28,159 bases of DNA, from contig CAKROW010000033.1 of NCBI GenBank assembly GCA_934373235.1, positions 1-28,159 of the forward strand, in the 5' to 3' direction. The DNA comes from an uncultured Blautia sp. (GTDB lineage: Bacteria > Bacillota > Clostridia > Lachnospirales > Lachnospiraceae). Within the stretch, counting starts at the first letter, position 1. Each line of letters begins with the position of its first letter. Of this stretch, positions 12,421 to 21,828 are shown one piece after another. The position numbers were made by a program, and so were the translations under genes. The notes beneath the pieces were generated by a model, which saw nothing but the letters and a program-made list of their open reading frames with translations, ran no database searches and was not told the DNA's origin.

Positions 12421-13077
12421 TTATTTCTGTCTGATCACCATTTTGCAAATAGGATTTCCCATTGAGGAAAACTTCTCCTCATATTCTGTCATCACATTTC
12501 CCTTTACCAGTTCTTCATCATGATGAAGATCAAAGGTGCAGACCTCCAGATCCCAGTCCGCTTCCTTCACTTCCTCCAGGGAAAAATCAAAAAGCCCCCG
12601 GTTGTCTGTCTTAAACTCCACAACGCCCTCTTTTTTCAGGATCTGCTCATATCTTTTCAGGAATTCCCGGGATGTGAGACGTCTCTTTGCATGGCGTGCT
12701 TTCGGCCACGGATCTGAAAAGTTCAGATAAATCCCATCCACCTCATCCTTCTCAAAGATATCCGGCAGAAGTCTGGCATCTACTCTGAGAAAAACAAGAT
12801 TGGAAAAAGTTTCTCCTTCTTTCTCCAGCTCTTCTCTTTTCTGCAATGCACGCAGCAGCACACTGTCATACATCTCGATCCCGATGAAATTTTTCTCCGG
12901 ATGAAGCCTTGCCATATCCATGATAAAACGGCCTTTTCCCATGCCTACTTCAAGAAAAAGCGGTTTCTCCTCCTCAAATACTTCTGACCATTTTCCCTTA
13001 AACTGCTGCGGCTCGTCAATGACCCAGCCACACTCCAGAATGGCATCCTTTGCCCCGGGAATATTTCTTAAACGCAT
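12421..13077 (-). CDS. trmB: tRNA (guanine-N7-)-methyltransferase TrmB
   Basis: This 218-aa protein makes m7G46 in the variable loop of tRNAs, using S-adenosylmethionine. Visible signatures are the SAM-binding FLEVGMGKGRF (about residues 40-50), GIEMYDSVLLRAL, the catalytic LNFSDPWPKARHAKRRLTS stretch (about 137-155) and FKTDN near the end. The length is normal for the family. The start ATG at 13077 has GGAGG 8 nt upstream; the frame continues upstream to 13113 without a ribosome site. It heads a short operon with the MATE exporter. Confidence 0.97.
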   Translation of the reverse strand: MRLRNIPGAKDAILECGWVIDEPQQFKGKWSEVFEEEKPLFLEVGMGKGRFIMDMARLHPEKNFIGIEMYDSVLLRALQKREELEKEGETFSNLVFLRVDARLLPDIFEKDEVDGIYLNFSDPWPKARHAKRRLTSREFLKRYEQILKKEGVVEFKTDNRGLFDFSLEEVKEADWDLEVCTFDLHHDEELVKGNVMTEYEEKFSSMGNPICKMVIRQK

Positions 13078-13204
13078 AATATAACCTCCAAATAAAAACC
13101 TTCTGATTGACAATCATTACAACTATACACGTAAATGCCATCATTTCGCAAGAAAAATTTTATCCTATAATCCTTCATTTGAAAAAAATTTAACAAGTTT
13201 TTAG

Positions 13205-13233
13205 TTGTTTTTACCGAATAAAAGGTGTATCAT
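13205..13233 (+). promoter_or_regulatory. Candidate promoter of the V/A-ATPase operon
   Basis: TTGTTT (13205-13210), a 17-bp spacer and TATCAT (13228-13233), about 35 nt before the first ribosome site (AAGGAGG). It is not a perfect consensus and is the best match in the 160-bp trmB-ATPase divergent gap. Confidence 0.5.
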
Positions 13234-13275
13234 ATAGAAATCAATTATTGATAATACACAAATAAGGAGGGCGCA

Positions 13276-13587
13276 ATGGAACAAATTTTGAACAAACTTT
13301 CAGAAATTGAAGCCATGGCAAATGCGATCATGCAGGATGCCACCCGACAGAAGCAGGCTCTCTCTGAGGAAGCTGAAAAAAAGACCAGGGAATTTGACGC
13401 AGGTCTCGAGAAAGAAACCGGCGAACAGATCCTCAAAATACGGAACGATCTGGAACAGGAAAAGGATGTCAGGATCGCACAACTTCGCCAGGCAACTGAA
13501 GAACAGCTTACCAGACTTGACTCCTACTATGAAGCCAATCATGAACAGCTCGTCACAGAACTGTTTCGCAAAATAACCGAAACCTGA
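13276..13587 (+). CDS. V/A-type ATPase peripheral stalk subunit H (G-like)
   Basis: This 103-aa protein is almost wholly a charged coiled coil (LNKLSEIEAMANAIMQDATRQKQALSEEAEKKTREFDAGLEK...), as in AhaH/NtpF-type stalk subunits that pair with subunit E to hold the catalytic head still. AAGGAGG lies 6 nt before the ATG. It is the first gene of a nine-gene ATPase operon, 19 bp before subunit C. Coiled-coil proteins are hard to place by sequence alone; the position fixes the call. Confidence 0.85.
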   Translation: MEQILNKLSEIEAMANAIMQDATRQKQALSEEAEKKTREFDAGLEKETGEQILKIRNDLEQEKDVRIAQLRQATEEQLTRLDSYYEANHEQLVTELFRKITET

Positions 13588-13606
13588 AAGGAAAGGAAGT
13601 GATCCC

Positions 13607-14650
13607 ATGGGTACTGTCCTCTCATACAGCGGGCTTTCCACCAAGATCCGTGCCATGCAGAGCAGACTTGTGACAGATGAGCAGCTTGAAGAGATCATTC
13701 AGCTTCCCAATGTCCCCCAGGTAACCGCCTATCTGAAGAGAACGCCTGAATACCAGAAGCTCTGGTCCGGCCTGGATGAGAATGAACTCCATCGCGGACA
13801 GGTAGAGAAGCTTCTGAAGAAATCCATATTCAGCAACTTTTCCAGGCTTTACCACTTTGCCAATCAGGAACAGCGGAAGTTCCTCACCCTTTATTCCAAG
13901 AGATACGAGATCCGTGTCCTCAAGGAGATCATGACCAATCTCTTTGACCACAGAGCTACAGATCCTGTAGATATCTTTCCATATAAAGAGTATTTTCTCC
14001 ATCATTCCCAGTTGGATCTGGAACGTCTGACAGCCTGTACTACAATGGAAGAATTTGTGGCTGCACTGAAAGGCAATGATTTTTATTTTCCTCTTTCCGC
14101 AGTAAGCGAACGTGGAAATGCCACTCTGTTTGATTATGGTATGGCTCTTGATCTTTCGTATTTTTCACAGATCTGGAATGTGCGGAAGAAACTCTTTAAG
14201 GGAAATGATCTGGCACAGATCACAAAGGCCTACGGTGAAAAATTCGACATGCTGAACCTGCAGTTCATCCAACGTTCCAGACGGTGCTTCAATATGGAAC
14301 CGGCAGCTATCTATGCACTGCTGATCCCAATGAACTACAAGCTGAAGCAGGAAGAGATCCACTCCATGGTAGAGGCCCCTACCTACGAAGAAACCCGGCG
14401 CGTCTTTGCCGGAACCTACTATGGTAAACGGTATGACAAGCTTGACATTGCCAATCTGGAGGAATTCTATAATTATATACTCCGCAGTATCCTGGAACGG
14501 GAAGCCCGCAAAGATCCCTATTCCGTGGCAGTCATCTACTCCTATCTTTACCATAAGGAACATGAAGTCAACCGCCTGACCATTGCCCTTGAGTGCGTGC
14601 GCTATGGGGTATCGCCAGAGCAATCCATGCGTTATATACGCAATGGTTAA
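13607..14650 (+). CDS. V/A-type ATPase subunit C (AC39/d family)
   Basis: This 347-aa soluble protein of the vATP-synt_AC39 family joins the central stalk to the membrane ring. The start MGTVLSYSGLSTKIRAMQSRLVTDEQLEEI is typical (the N-terminal region with alternating helices), as is the C-terminal IYSYLYHKEHEVNRLTIALECVRYGVSPEQ, which corresponds to the ENEIKNLRxI motif of the family. AAAGGAAG precedes the ATG. It lies between the H and I genes, as expected. Confidence 0.93.
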   Translation: MGTVLSYSGLSTKIRAMQSRLVTDEQLEEIIQLPNVPQVTAYLKRTPEYQKLWSGLDENELHRGQVEKLLKKSIFSNFSRLYHFANQEQRKFLTLYSKRYEIRVLKEIMTNLFDHRATDPVDIFPYKEYFLHHSQLDLERLTACTTMEEFVAALKGNDFYFPLSAVSERGNATLFDYGMALDLSYFSQIWNVRKKLFKGNDLAQITKAYGEKFDMLNLQFIQRSRRCFNMEPAAIYALLIPMNYKLKQEEIHSMVEAPTYEETRRVFAGTYYGKRYDKLDIANLEEFYNYILRSILEREARKDPYSVAVIYSYLYHKEHEVNRLTIALECVRYGVSPEQSMRYIRNG

Positions 14651-14668
14651 TAACCAGGAGGTAACAAC

Positions 14669-16618
14669 GTGATTGAAAAAATGAATTTTCTGAGCATCAC
14701 CGGTCCCAAGGCAGATATCGACCGGGTTGTAAACACCTACCTGTGCAAGTACGAGATCCATCTGGAAAACGCCCTCTCAGAGCTGACCACTGTAGAAAAT
14801 CTCTCCCCTTTTCTGGAGGTGAACCCCTACAGAGATGCGCTGAATATCATAAATACTCTCTACGAAGAACTTGGAAAACCCATACAGACTTCCACCTCTT
14901 CCGTGAGTATTGAAAAGGCTCTTTCCCTTGCAGATGAGATCCAGGATGAAATGAACCGCAATTCTCAGGTGCAGACACAGCTTGAAAATGACTGTGCTTC
15001 ACTTGAAGAATCCCTGCGCATCATCCGTCCATTCAGAAATATCAACTATGATCTTTCCAGTATACTGCATTTTCACTTTCTCCATTTCCGTTTCGGAAGG
15101 ATTGAAAAGCAGTATTTTGAAAAGTTCAAGAGTTATATTTACGATAACCTGAACACTGTTTTTCTTAAATGCGATGAAGATGACCAGTACATCTGGGGAC
15201 TTTATTTTGTTCCCAGACAGGAGGCGCACAAGATCGATGCAGCCTACTCTTCCATGCATTTTGAGCGGATCTTTATTCCGGATCAGTACAAAGGCACTGC
15301 ACAGGAAGCTTTTTCCGGTCTGTCCGCACAGTATGAAAGGGCTGTCAGCGACCTGAAAGATCAGAAAGAAAAGCGGCGTACCTATCTTATCTCCCACCAG
15401 GAAGAAATCCTTTCTGCCAGAGATACGATCCTTCAGTTTTCCAGGAATTTCGATGTGCGCAAAGCTGCTGCCTGTACAGGAAACCATGAGAATTTCTATA
15501 TTCTCTGCGGCTGGATGACCGAAAAAGATACCAGGGCTTTTCAGGCAGATATTGCCAGCGACGAAAGGATCTTCTGTCTGGTTGACGGTGAGGATACCGA
15601 TGTACCGGAACACAATCCTGCACATCAGCCGCCTACCAAGCTTAAGAATCCCAAGCTTTTCAAACCATTTGAAATGTATGTAAAAATGTACGGACTTCCC
15701 GCTTACGGCGAGATGGATCCTACCTGGTTCGTTGCCATCACCTACTCCTTTATCTTCGGAGCCATGTTCGGTGATGCAGGACAGGGACTTGTACTTTTCC
15801 TTGGCGGACTTGCGCTGTACCATTTCAAACACATTGATCTGGCCGGCATCGTAAGCTGCGCAGGTGTTTTTTCAACCTTCTTTGGAGTCATGTTCGGAAG
15901 CATCTTCGGCTTCGAGGATATTATCCCCGCAGTCTGGCTGAGGCCAATGAACAACATGACGACCATACCTTTTATCGGAAAACTGAATACTGTATTTATC
16001 ATAGCCATTGGCTTTGGCATGGGTATCATTCTTCTGTGTATGATCTTCAATATCATCAACTCCATCCGGATGCATGATGTGGAGAAAACCTGGTTTGACA
16101 CCAATGCAGTGGCAGGACTCGTATTCTACGGTTCCGCAGTTCTGTGTATCGGACTTTTTGTTTCCGGTCACAGTGTACCTGGCGGTGCAGTCCTTGCTGT
16201 CATGTTCGGTGTTCCTCTTCTTCTCATCTTCTTTAAGGAGCCGCTTACCAACCTTGTACAGAAGAAAGCAGAGATCATGCCGGCAGAAAAAGGAATGTTT
16301 ATTGTACAGGGAATCTTTGAAATGTTTGAAGTTCTCCTGAGCTACTTTTCCAACACACTTTCCTTCGTGCGAATCGGCGCATTTGCAGTCAGCCATGCAG
16401 CCATGATGGAGGTTGTACTTATGCTTGCAGGAGCAGAAAGCGGCAGCCCCAACTGGGTTGTCATTGTTCTTGGAAACCTGTTTGTATGCGGTATGGAGGG
16501 CCTGATCGTAGGTATCCAGGTACTCCGTCTGGAATATTACGAAATGTTCAGCCGTTTTTACAAAGGAAGCGGACGGAAATTCGAGCCGTTCTGCTCCAAA
16601 AACTATAAAAGGAATTAA
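14669..16618 (+). CDS. V/A-type ATPase subunit I (a-subunit, ion channel)
   Basis: A 649-aa two-part protein. The N-terminal half (to about residue 330) is soluble, alpha/beta with coiled coil, and forms the stator arm. The C-terminal half has seven to eight membrane helices beginning at PTWFVAITYSFIFGAMFGDAGQGL, the invariant family motif. NTLSFVRIGAFAVSHAAM carries the essential channel arginine (SFVRIGAF). The start is GTG at 14669 with GGAGG 7 nt upstream. The subunit carries ions to and from the c-ring (subunit K), which is encoded next. Confidence 0.97.
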   Translation: MIEKMNFLSITGPKADIDRVVNTYLCKYEIHLENALSELTTVENLSPFLEVNPYRDALNIINTLYEELGKPIQTSTSSVSIEKALSLADEIQDEMNRNSQVQTQLENDCASLEESLRIIRPFRNINYDLSSILHFHFLHFRFGRIEKQYFEKFKSYIYDNLNTVFLKCDEDDQYIWGLYFVPRQEAHKIDAAYSSMHFERIFIPDQYKGTAQEAFSGLSAQYERAVSDLKDQKEKRRTYLISHQEEILSARDTILQFSRNFDVRKAAACTGNHENFYILCGWMTEKDTRAFQADIASDERIFCLVDGEDTDVPEHNPAHQPPTKLKNPKLFKPFEMYVKMYGLPAYGEMDPTWFVAITYSFIFGAMFGDAGQGLVLFLGGLALYHFKHIDLAGIVSCAGVFSTFFGVMFGSIFGFEDIIPAVWLRPMNNMTTIPFIGKLNTVFIIAIGFGMGIILLCMIFNIINSIRMHDVEKTWFDTNAVAGLVFYGSAVLCIGLFVSGHSVPGGAVLAVMFGVPLLLIFFKEPLTNLVQKKAEIMPAEKGMFIVQGIFEMFEVLLSYFSNTLSFVRIGAFAVSHAAMMEVVLMLAGAESGSPNWVVIVLGNLFVCGMEGLIVGIQVLRLEYYEMFSRFYKGSGRKFEPFCSKNYKRN

Positions 16619-16634
16619 TAAGGAGGTCATTATC

Positions 16635-17066
16635 ATGACAGTCATTACACAGATCACAATCGCAGTTGCACTTGTACTCAGCATCATCCTTCCCTTTGGA
16701 TATTATCTTCTTGGCGAAAAAAGCCGTGGCCGCTACAAAACAGCCCTCGGCGTTAATGCCTTTTTCTTCTTTGGTATCATGCTTGTAGCCATTGCTGTTA
16801 CATTTGCAGGAGGTTCTTCTGTACAGGCTGCTTCCGGTTCTGAAGCAGGTCTCGCAACAGGTATGGGTTACATTGCAGCAGCTCTCGTTACAGGTCTTTC
16901 CTGTATCGGTGGTGGTATTGCCGTTGCCAGTGCGGCAAGCGCAGCTCTCGGTGCGATCAGCGAGGATCAGAGTATTCTTGGTAAATCCCTGATCTTTGTA
17001 GGTCTTGCAGAGGGTGTTGCTCTCTACGGACTGATCATTTCCTTCATGATCCTGGGACAGCTTTAA
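16635..17066 (+). CDS. V/A-type ATPase subunit K (c-ring proteolipid)
   Basis: This 143-aa protein has four membrane helices, that is two helical hairpins, like NtpK of Enterococcus. The second hairpin is the conserved one (GYIAAALVTGLSCIGGGIAVASAASAALGAISEDQ, then FVGLAEGVALYGLIISFMIL) with the ion-binding carboxylate Glu126 in GLAEGVAL. The first hairpin lacks an acidic residue, as in other duplicated-and-degenerate K subunits. No Gln is present in any membrane helix. AAGGAGG lies 8 nt before the ATG. Subunit F starts one base after its stop. Confidence 0.95.
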   Translation: MTVITQITIAVALVLSIILPFGYYLLGEKSRGRYKTALGVNAFFFFGIMLVAIAVTFAGGSSVQAASGSEAGLATGMGYIAAALVTGLSCIGGGIAVASAASAALGAISEDQSILGKSLIFVGLAEGVALYGLIISFMILGQL

Positions 17067-17067
17067 G

Positions 17068-17376
17068 ATGCAGATGTATCTTATCAGCGACAATATCGAT
17101 ACCCTGACAGGAATGAGACTGGCTGGTGTGGAGGGTGTTGTGGTACATGAGCGAGACGAACTCAAGGAAGCTCTGGAGCATGCCATCGCCAACAAAAATA
17201 TCGGGATCATACTCCTGACCGAGAAATTCGGCCGGGAGTTCCCCGCTATCATTGATGACGTAAAGCTCCATCACCGCACTCCTCTTATCATCGAAATTCC
17301 TGACAGACATGGTACCGGCCGCAGGCCTGATTTTATCACTTCATATGTAAATGAGGCAATCGGATTAAAATTATAG
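17068..17376 (+). CDS. V/A-type ATPase subunit F (central stalk regulator)
   Basis: This 102-aa alpha/beta protein, MQMYLISDNIDTLTGMRLAGVEGVVVH, has the conserved start and the D-N-x-D-x-x-x-G-x-R-L-A-G motif of subunit F, which binds the rotor with D. NIGIILLTEKFGREFPAIIDD and PLIIEIPDRHG are further family stretches. It begins one base after the subunit K stop with no strong ribosome site of its own (GGGA at about 11 nt), so it is probably translationally coupled to K. Confidence 0.93.
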   Translation: MQMYLISDNIDTLTGMRLAGVEGVVVHERDELKEALEHAIANKNIGIILLTEKFGREFPAIIDDVKLHHRTPLIIEIPDRHGTGRRPDFITSYVNEAIGLKL

Positions 17377-17391
17377 GCAGGTGATAATATT

Positions 17392-17979
17392 ATGACAATC
17401 GAAGAAAAGCTTACGCATTTCTATGACACCTCCGTTGAGGTGGCCCGCCAGGAAGCAGCCAAAATCATCGAAGAGCACAGAAAAGCTCTGGATGAAGCTC
17501 TGGCGGAACATAAAAAAGCAGCTCTCCAGGATGCGGAAAACTCCCGGAAAGCTGAGATTGAGAATGCACGCCGTGAGGTAAACAAAGCCCTCTCTGCAGA
17601 GCAGCTCACCATTAAACGTAACTGGACCACCAAGCAGAACAACCTGAAAGAAAAGCTTTTTGCAGAGGTAAAAGAGCACATCTCCAGCTTCATGGCATCT
17701 CCCGAATACGAAGATTATCTCTGCCACAAAATCCAGGCAGCCATTGATTTCGCAGACAAGGACGAGATCCAGATCTATCTTTCCTCCACTGATGAGGCTC
17801 ATCTGAAACCTCTCATCCAGAAAACAGGATTTCCGGTTCAGCTTTCAGAGGAAACTTTTATGGGAGGTATCAAAGCCATGATCCCTCACAAGAATATTCT
17901 TATTGACAATTCCTTTGACCAGGGATTCCAGGCAGCATACAAAGAATTCAAATTTGACGGAGGTCCAGCACATGAGTAA
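17392..17979 (+). CDS. V/A-type ATPase peripheral stalk subunit E
   Basis: This 195-aa protein has a long N-terminal coiled coil (about residues 1-95, Ala/Glu/Lys heptads) followed by a globular C-terminal part with FMGGIKAMIPHKNILIDNSFDQGF, the typical end of E subunits that docks on the catalytic head. It pairs with the H subunit as peripheral stalk. GCAGGTG precedes the ATG. Its last codons overlap the start of the A gene (ATGAGTAA), giving coupled translation. Confidence 0.92.
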   Translation: MTIEEKLTHFYDTSVEVARQEAAKIIEEHRKALDEALAEHKKAALQDAENSRKAEIENARREVNKALSAEQLTIKRNWTTKQNNLKEKLFAEVKEHISSFMASPEYEDYLCHKIQAAIDFADKDEIQIYLSSTDEAHLKPLIQKTGFPVQLSEETFMGGIKAMIPHKNILIDNSFDQGFQAAYKEFKFDGGPAHE

Positions 17980-19741
17980 AACAGGTATTATCTACGGTGT
18001 CAATGGCCCTGTCATCTATCTGAAAGGAGACACCGGCTTCAAGATTTCCGAAATGGTTTATGTAGGTCCCGAAAAACTTGTAGGCGAGGTCATCGGACTC
18101 AAAAAAAACATGACAACTGTCCAGGTCTTTGAGGAAACTACAGGCTTAAAACCAGGCCAGACTGTTACAGGAACAGGAGATGCCATCTCCGTACTTCTGG
18201 GGCCCGGAATCATCCACAATATTTTTGACGGTATCCAGAGACCTCTGGCAGAGATCGCCAAAGCCTCCGGCAAATATATTTCCCGTGGTGTCAGCGTAGA
18301 TTCTCTTGACACCGAAAAAAAATGGAATACACACATCACTGTAAAAGAAGGCGATATTATCGGTGCAGGCACCATTATTGCGGAGACCCAGGAAACCGAC
18401 TCCATTCTCCACAAATCCATGGTACCGCCTGCCATCGACCACGGAACAGTTATCCATGCTGCCCCGGACGGTGAATATACAGTTCTTGAGCCGATCGTGA
18501 CCATCCGTCTCGATGACGGAACAGAAAAAGAACTTGCCCTTGCACAGAAATGGCCTATCCGTATTCCAAGACCTACCCATAAACGTTTCCCGGCAAGTAT
18601 TCCTCTTCTTACAGGACAGAGGATCCTGGACACACTTTTCCCCATTGCAAAAGGCGGAACTGCTGCAGTACCGGGAGGTTTCGGTACAGGAAAAACCATG
18701 ACGCAGCACCAGATCGCCAAGTGGTCTGATGCAGATATCATTATCTACATTGGCTGCGGTGAACGTGGAAATGAGATGACACAGGTCCTTGAGGACTTCA
18801 GCAAACTGATCGACCCCAAATCCGGAAACCTGATGATGGACAGAACCACCCTTATTGCCAACACTTCCAACATGCCTGTTGCAGCACGTGAGGCCTCTAT
18901 CTACACAGGTGTTACACTTGCGGAATATTACCGCGATATGGGCTATGATGTGGCAATCATGGCAGATTCCACTTCCCGATGGGCAGAGGCTCTCCGTGAG
19001 CTTTCCGGACGTCTGGAGGAAATGCCTGCCGAAGAAGGATTCCCGGCTTACCTCGCTTCCAAACTTTCCGCATTCTATGAACGAGCAGGCATGATGCAGA
19101 ACTTAAACGGAACAGAAGGTTCTGTATCTATCATCGGTGCGGTTTCCCCACAGGGTGGTGATTTCTCCGAACCGGTAACACAGAACACCAAACGTTTTGT
19201 CCGCTGTTTCTGGGGACTGGACAAGGCTCTCGCCTATGCCCGCCATTTCCCTGCCATCCAGTGGCTCACCAGTTACAGTGAATATCTGGAAGACCTGACT
19301 CCCTGGTACAGAGAGCATGTTTCCCCGAAATTTGTCTATGACAGAAACCAGATCATGGCCATCCTCAACCAGGAAAGTTCTCTTATGGAGATCGTAAAGC
19401 TGATCGGAAGCGATGTACTTCCGGATGACCAGAAACTGACTCTGGAAATCGCCAGAGTGATCCGCCTGGGCTTCCTTCAGCAGAACGCTTTTCACCAGGA
19501 AGACACCAGTGTCCCAATGGAAAAACAGCTCAAAATGATGGAGACTATCCTCTATCTCTATGAAAAATGCCGTGCTCTTGTTAATCGCGGCATGCCTGTT
19601 TCCATTCTGAAAGAGGACAGGATCTTTGAAAAGATCATTGCCATCAAATACGATGTGCCAAATAATGAACTGGACCGGTTCGATGAATACCGCAAAGATA
19701 TCGACAGATTTTATGACAATGTATTAGAGAAAAACGGCTAA
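17972..19741 (+). CDS. V/A-type ATPase catalytic subunit A
   Basis: A 589-aa catalytic subunit, hydrolysing or making ATP at the A/B interface. The start MSKTGIIYGVNGPVIYLKG at 17972 has GGAGG 8 nt upstream and overlaps the E stop by 8 bp. Features in order: beta-barrel, the bulge (non-homologous) domain typical of A subunits, P-loop PGGFGTGKT at residues 234-242, GCGERGNEMTQVLEDF with the catalytic Glu, Walker B VAIMADSTSRWAEALRE, and the C-terminal helical domain. All catalytic residues look intact and the length is normal. Confidence 0.98.
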   Translation: MSKTGIIYGVNGPVIYLKGDTGFKISEMVYVGPEKLVGEVIGLKKNMTTVQVFEETTGLKPGQTVTGTGDAISVLLGPGIIHNIFDGIQRPLAEIAKASGKYISRGVSVDSLDTEKKWNTHITVKEGDIIGAGTIIAETQETDSILHKSMVPPAIDHGTVIHAAPDGEYTVLEPIVTIRLDDGTEKELALAQKWPIRIPRPTHKRFPASIPLLTGQRILDTLFPIAKGGTAAVPGGFGTGKTMTQHQIAKWSDADIIIYIGCGERGNEMTQVLEDFSKLIDPKSGNLMMDRTTLIANTSNMPVAAREASIYTGVTLAEYYRDMGYDVAIMADSTSRWAEALRELSGRLEEMPAEEGFPAYLASKLSAFYERAGMMQNLNGTEGSVSIIGAVSPQGGDFSEPVTQNTKRFVRCFWGLDKALAYARHFPAIQWLTSYSEYLEDLTPWYREHVSPKFVYDRNQIMAILNQESSLMEIVKLIGSDVLPDDQKLTLEIARVIRLGFLQQNAFHQEDTSVPMEKQLKMMETILYLYEKCRALVNRGMPVSILKEDRIFEKIIAIKYDVPNNELDRFDEYRKDIDRFYDNVLEKNG

Positions 19742-19756
19742 AGGAGGGAATAGTTT

Positions 19757-21139
19757 ATGGCAATCGAATATTTAGGCCTCAGCGAGATAAACGGCCCTCT
19801 GGTTGTCCTGGAAGGTGTAAAAAACGCATCCTACGAGGAAATCGTTGAATTTCACATGGAGGACGGCACACAGAAGATCGGCCGTATCGTGGAGATCTAC
19901 GAGGACAAGGCTGTTATACAGGTTTTTGAGGGAACAGACAGTATGTCCCTCAGCAATACACACACCCGTCTTACCGGGCATCCCATGGAGATCGGACTTT
20001 CTCCGGAGATCCTTGGCAGAACTTTTAACGGTATCGGCCAGCCTGTTGACGGGCTTGGAGATATCACACCGGAGGTCAGCCTGAACATCAACGGGCTGCC
20101 TCTGAACCCTGTAACACGTGAATATCCACGAAACTACATCAATACAGGAATCTCTGCCATTGACGGACTGACCACACTGATCCGTGGACAGAAACTTCCT
20201 ATTTTTTCCGGAAACGGACTTCCACATGACAAACTGGCTGCACAGATCGTCCAACAGGCTTCTCTTGGAAGCGATTCCGACGAAAAATTTGCCATTGTCT
20301 TTGCAGCAATGGGTGTCAAATACGACGTAGCGGAATTTTTCCGCAGAACCTTCGAGGAAAGCGGTGCATCCGACCATGTTGTCATGTTCCTGAACCTTGC
20401 CAATGACCCTGTAGTTGAGCGACTTCTTACCCCGAAGATCGCACTGACAGCCGCAGAATACCTTGCCTTTGAAAAAGGTATGCATATCCTGGTAATCCTT
20501 ACTGATATAACCTCCTTCTGTGAGGCCATGCGAGAGGTTTCCTCCTCAAAGGGTGAGATTCCTTCCAGAAAGGGTTATCCCGGATATCTTTACAGCGAGC
20601 TTGCCACACTTTATGAGCGTGCCGGAATCGTCCGGGGCGGCACAGGTTCCGTAACACAGATCCCTATCCTGACCATGCCAAACGATGACATCACCCATCC
20701 AATCCCTGACCTTACCGGTTATATCACAGAAGGACAGATCGTACTGGACAGACAGCTTCACGGTCAGGCTATCTATCCGCCTATCAATGTACTGCCATCC
20801 CTCTCCCGTCTCATGAAAGACGGAATCGGCGAGGGATTCACACGCGCAGATCATCAGGATGTAGCCAACCAGCTTTTCTCCTGCTATGCAAAGGTGGGAG
20901 ATGCCCGTGCTCTGGCATCTGTTATCGGCGAGGATGAGCTTTCTCCTCTTGATAAGCGGTATCTGGTATTTGGAAAAGCCTTTGAGGCAGAGTTTGTAGG
21001 ACAGTCTGAGACAGAGAACCGCAGTATCACAGAAACCCTGGATAAAGGCTGGGAACTTCTGGGACTTCTCCCAAGAGAAGAGCTGGATCGTATTGATACC
21101 AGAGTTCTTGACCAGCATTATAAAGAAACCGTCCGTTAG
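19757..21139 (+). CDS. V/A-type ATPase regulatory subunit B
   Basis: This 460-aa subunit has the same fold as subunit A but is non-catalytic: the P-loop is replaced by IFSGNGLPHDKLAAQ, as in all B subunits. Other B signatures are the start YLGLSEINGPLVVLEG, MGVKYDVAEFFRRTFEESG, ILTDITSFCEAMREVSS and SRLMKDGIGEGFTRADH. AAAGGAGG lies 9-10 nt before the ATG. Alternating A and B subunits form the hexameric head. Confidence 0.98.
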   Translation: MAIEYLGLSEINGPLVVLEGVKNASYEEIVEFHMEDGTQKIGRIVEIYEDKAVIQVFEGTDSMSLSNTHTRLTGHPMEIGLSPEILGRTFNGIGQPVDGLGDITPEVSLNINGLPLNPVTREYPRNYINTGISAIDGLTTLIRGQKLPIFSGNGLPHDKLAAQIVQQASLGSDSDEKFAIVFAAMGVKYDVAEFFRRTFEESGASDHVVMFLNLANDPVVERLLTPKIALTAAEYLAFEKGMHILVILTDITSFCEAMREVSSSKGEIPSRKGYPGYLYSELATLYERAGIVRGGTGSVTQIPILTMPNDDITHPIPDLTGYITEGQIVLDRQLHGQAIYPPINVLPSLSRLMKDGIGEGFTRADHQDVANQLFSCYAKVGDARALASVIGEDELSPLDKRYLVFGKAFEAEFVGQSETENRSITETLDKGWELLGLLPREELDRIDTRVLDQHYKETVR

Positions 21140-21151
21140 TGAGGTGATTTT

Positions 21152-21772
21152 ATGGATCCTAATACCTTCCCCACCAAGGGAAATCTTATATTAGCCAAAA
21201 ATTCCCTGGCACTTTCCAGGCAGGGTTATGAGCTGATGGACAAAAAACGTAACATTCTCATCCGTGAAATGATGGATCTTATTGATCAGGCAAAGGATAT
21301 CCAGACCCAGATCGATGAGACCTTCCAGACAGCCTATGCAGCTCTGCAGAAAGCCAACATGGAGATCGGAATTGCCTTTGTACAGCAGATTTCCTACACA
21401 GTTCCTGTGGAGGATTCCATCCGGATCAAAACCCGAAGTGTTATGGGAACGGAAATTCCCCTTGTGGAATATGACAAGTCCGGAAATACACCTACTTATG
21501 CCTATTACAGTACCAAACTGTCCCTGGACGAAGCCAAGGCTGCTTTTGAGCGGGTGAAGGAACTTTCCATCCGCCTTTCCATGATTGAAAATGCCGCCAT
21601 CCGCCTTGCCACTAATATCAAAAAAACACAGAAGCGCGCCAACGCCCTGAAAAACATCACCATCCCAAGATACGAAACCCTTACAAAAGATATTTCCAAT
21701 GCTTTGGAGGAAAAAGAGCGTGAGGAGTTTACAAGACTTAAAGTGATCAAACGAATGAAGCAGAATGGCTGA
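21152..21772 (+). CDS. V/A-type ATPase central stalk subunit D
   Basis: This 206-aa protein has two long helices, N-terminal (PTKGNLILAKNSLALSRQGYELMDKKRNILIREM) and C-terminal (ALKNITIPRYETLTKDISNALEEKEREEFTRLKVIKRMK), that form the rotor shaft. The P-T-K/R-x-x-L start and the RVNALENVxIPR-like motif (here RANALKNITIPR) are diagnostic. GAGGTGA precedes the ATG. It is the last gene of the operon, followed by a terminator. Confidence 0.96.
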   Translation: MDPNTFPTKGNLILAKNSLALSRQGYELMDKKRNILIREMMDLIDQAKDIQTQIDETFQTAYAALQKANMEIGIAFVQQISYTVPVEDSIRIKTRSVMGTEIPLVEYDKSGNTPTYAYYSTKLSLDEAKAAFERVKELSIRLSMIENAAIRLATNIKKTQKRANALKNITIPRYETLTKDISNALEEKEREEFTRLKVIKRMKQNG

Positions 21773-21801
21773 TCTGATACCTGAATACAGATTTTCAGAA
21801 G

Positions 21802-21828
21802 TACTCCCCTTCCCCGGGGAGTATTTTT
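21802..21828 (+). terminator. Terminator of the V/A-ATPase operon
   Basis: TACTCCCC (21802-21809) pairs with GGGGAGTA (21816-21823) around 6 nt, followed by T5. It lies 30 bp after the subunit D stop. Confidence 0.92.

Noticed and set aside
15872..16687. 271-codon frame on the minus strand across the ATPase I/K genes
   Set aside because: His/Cys-rich antisense shadow of two certain genes, no start signals.
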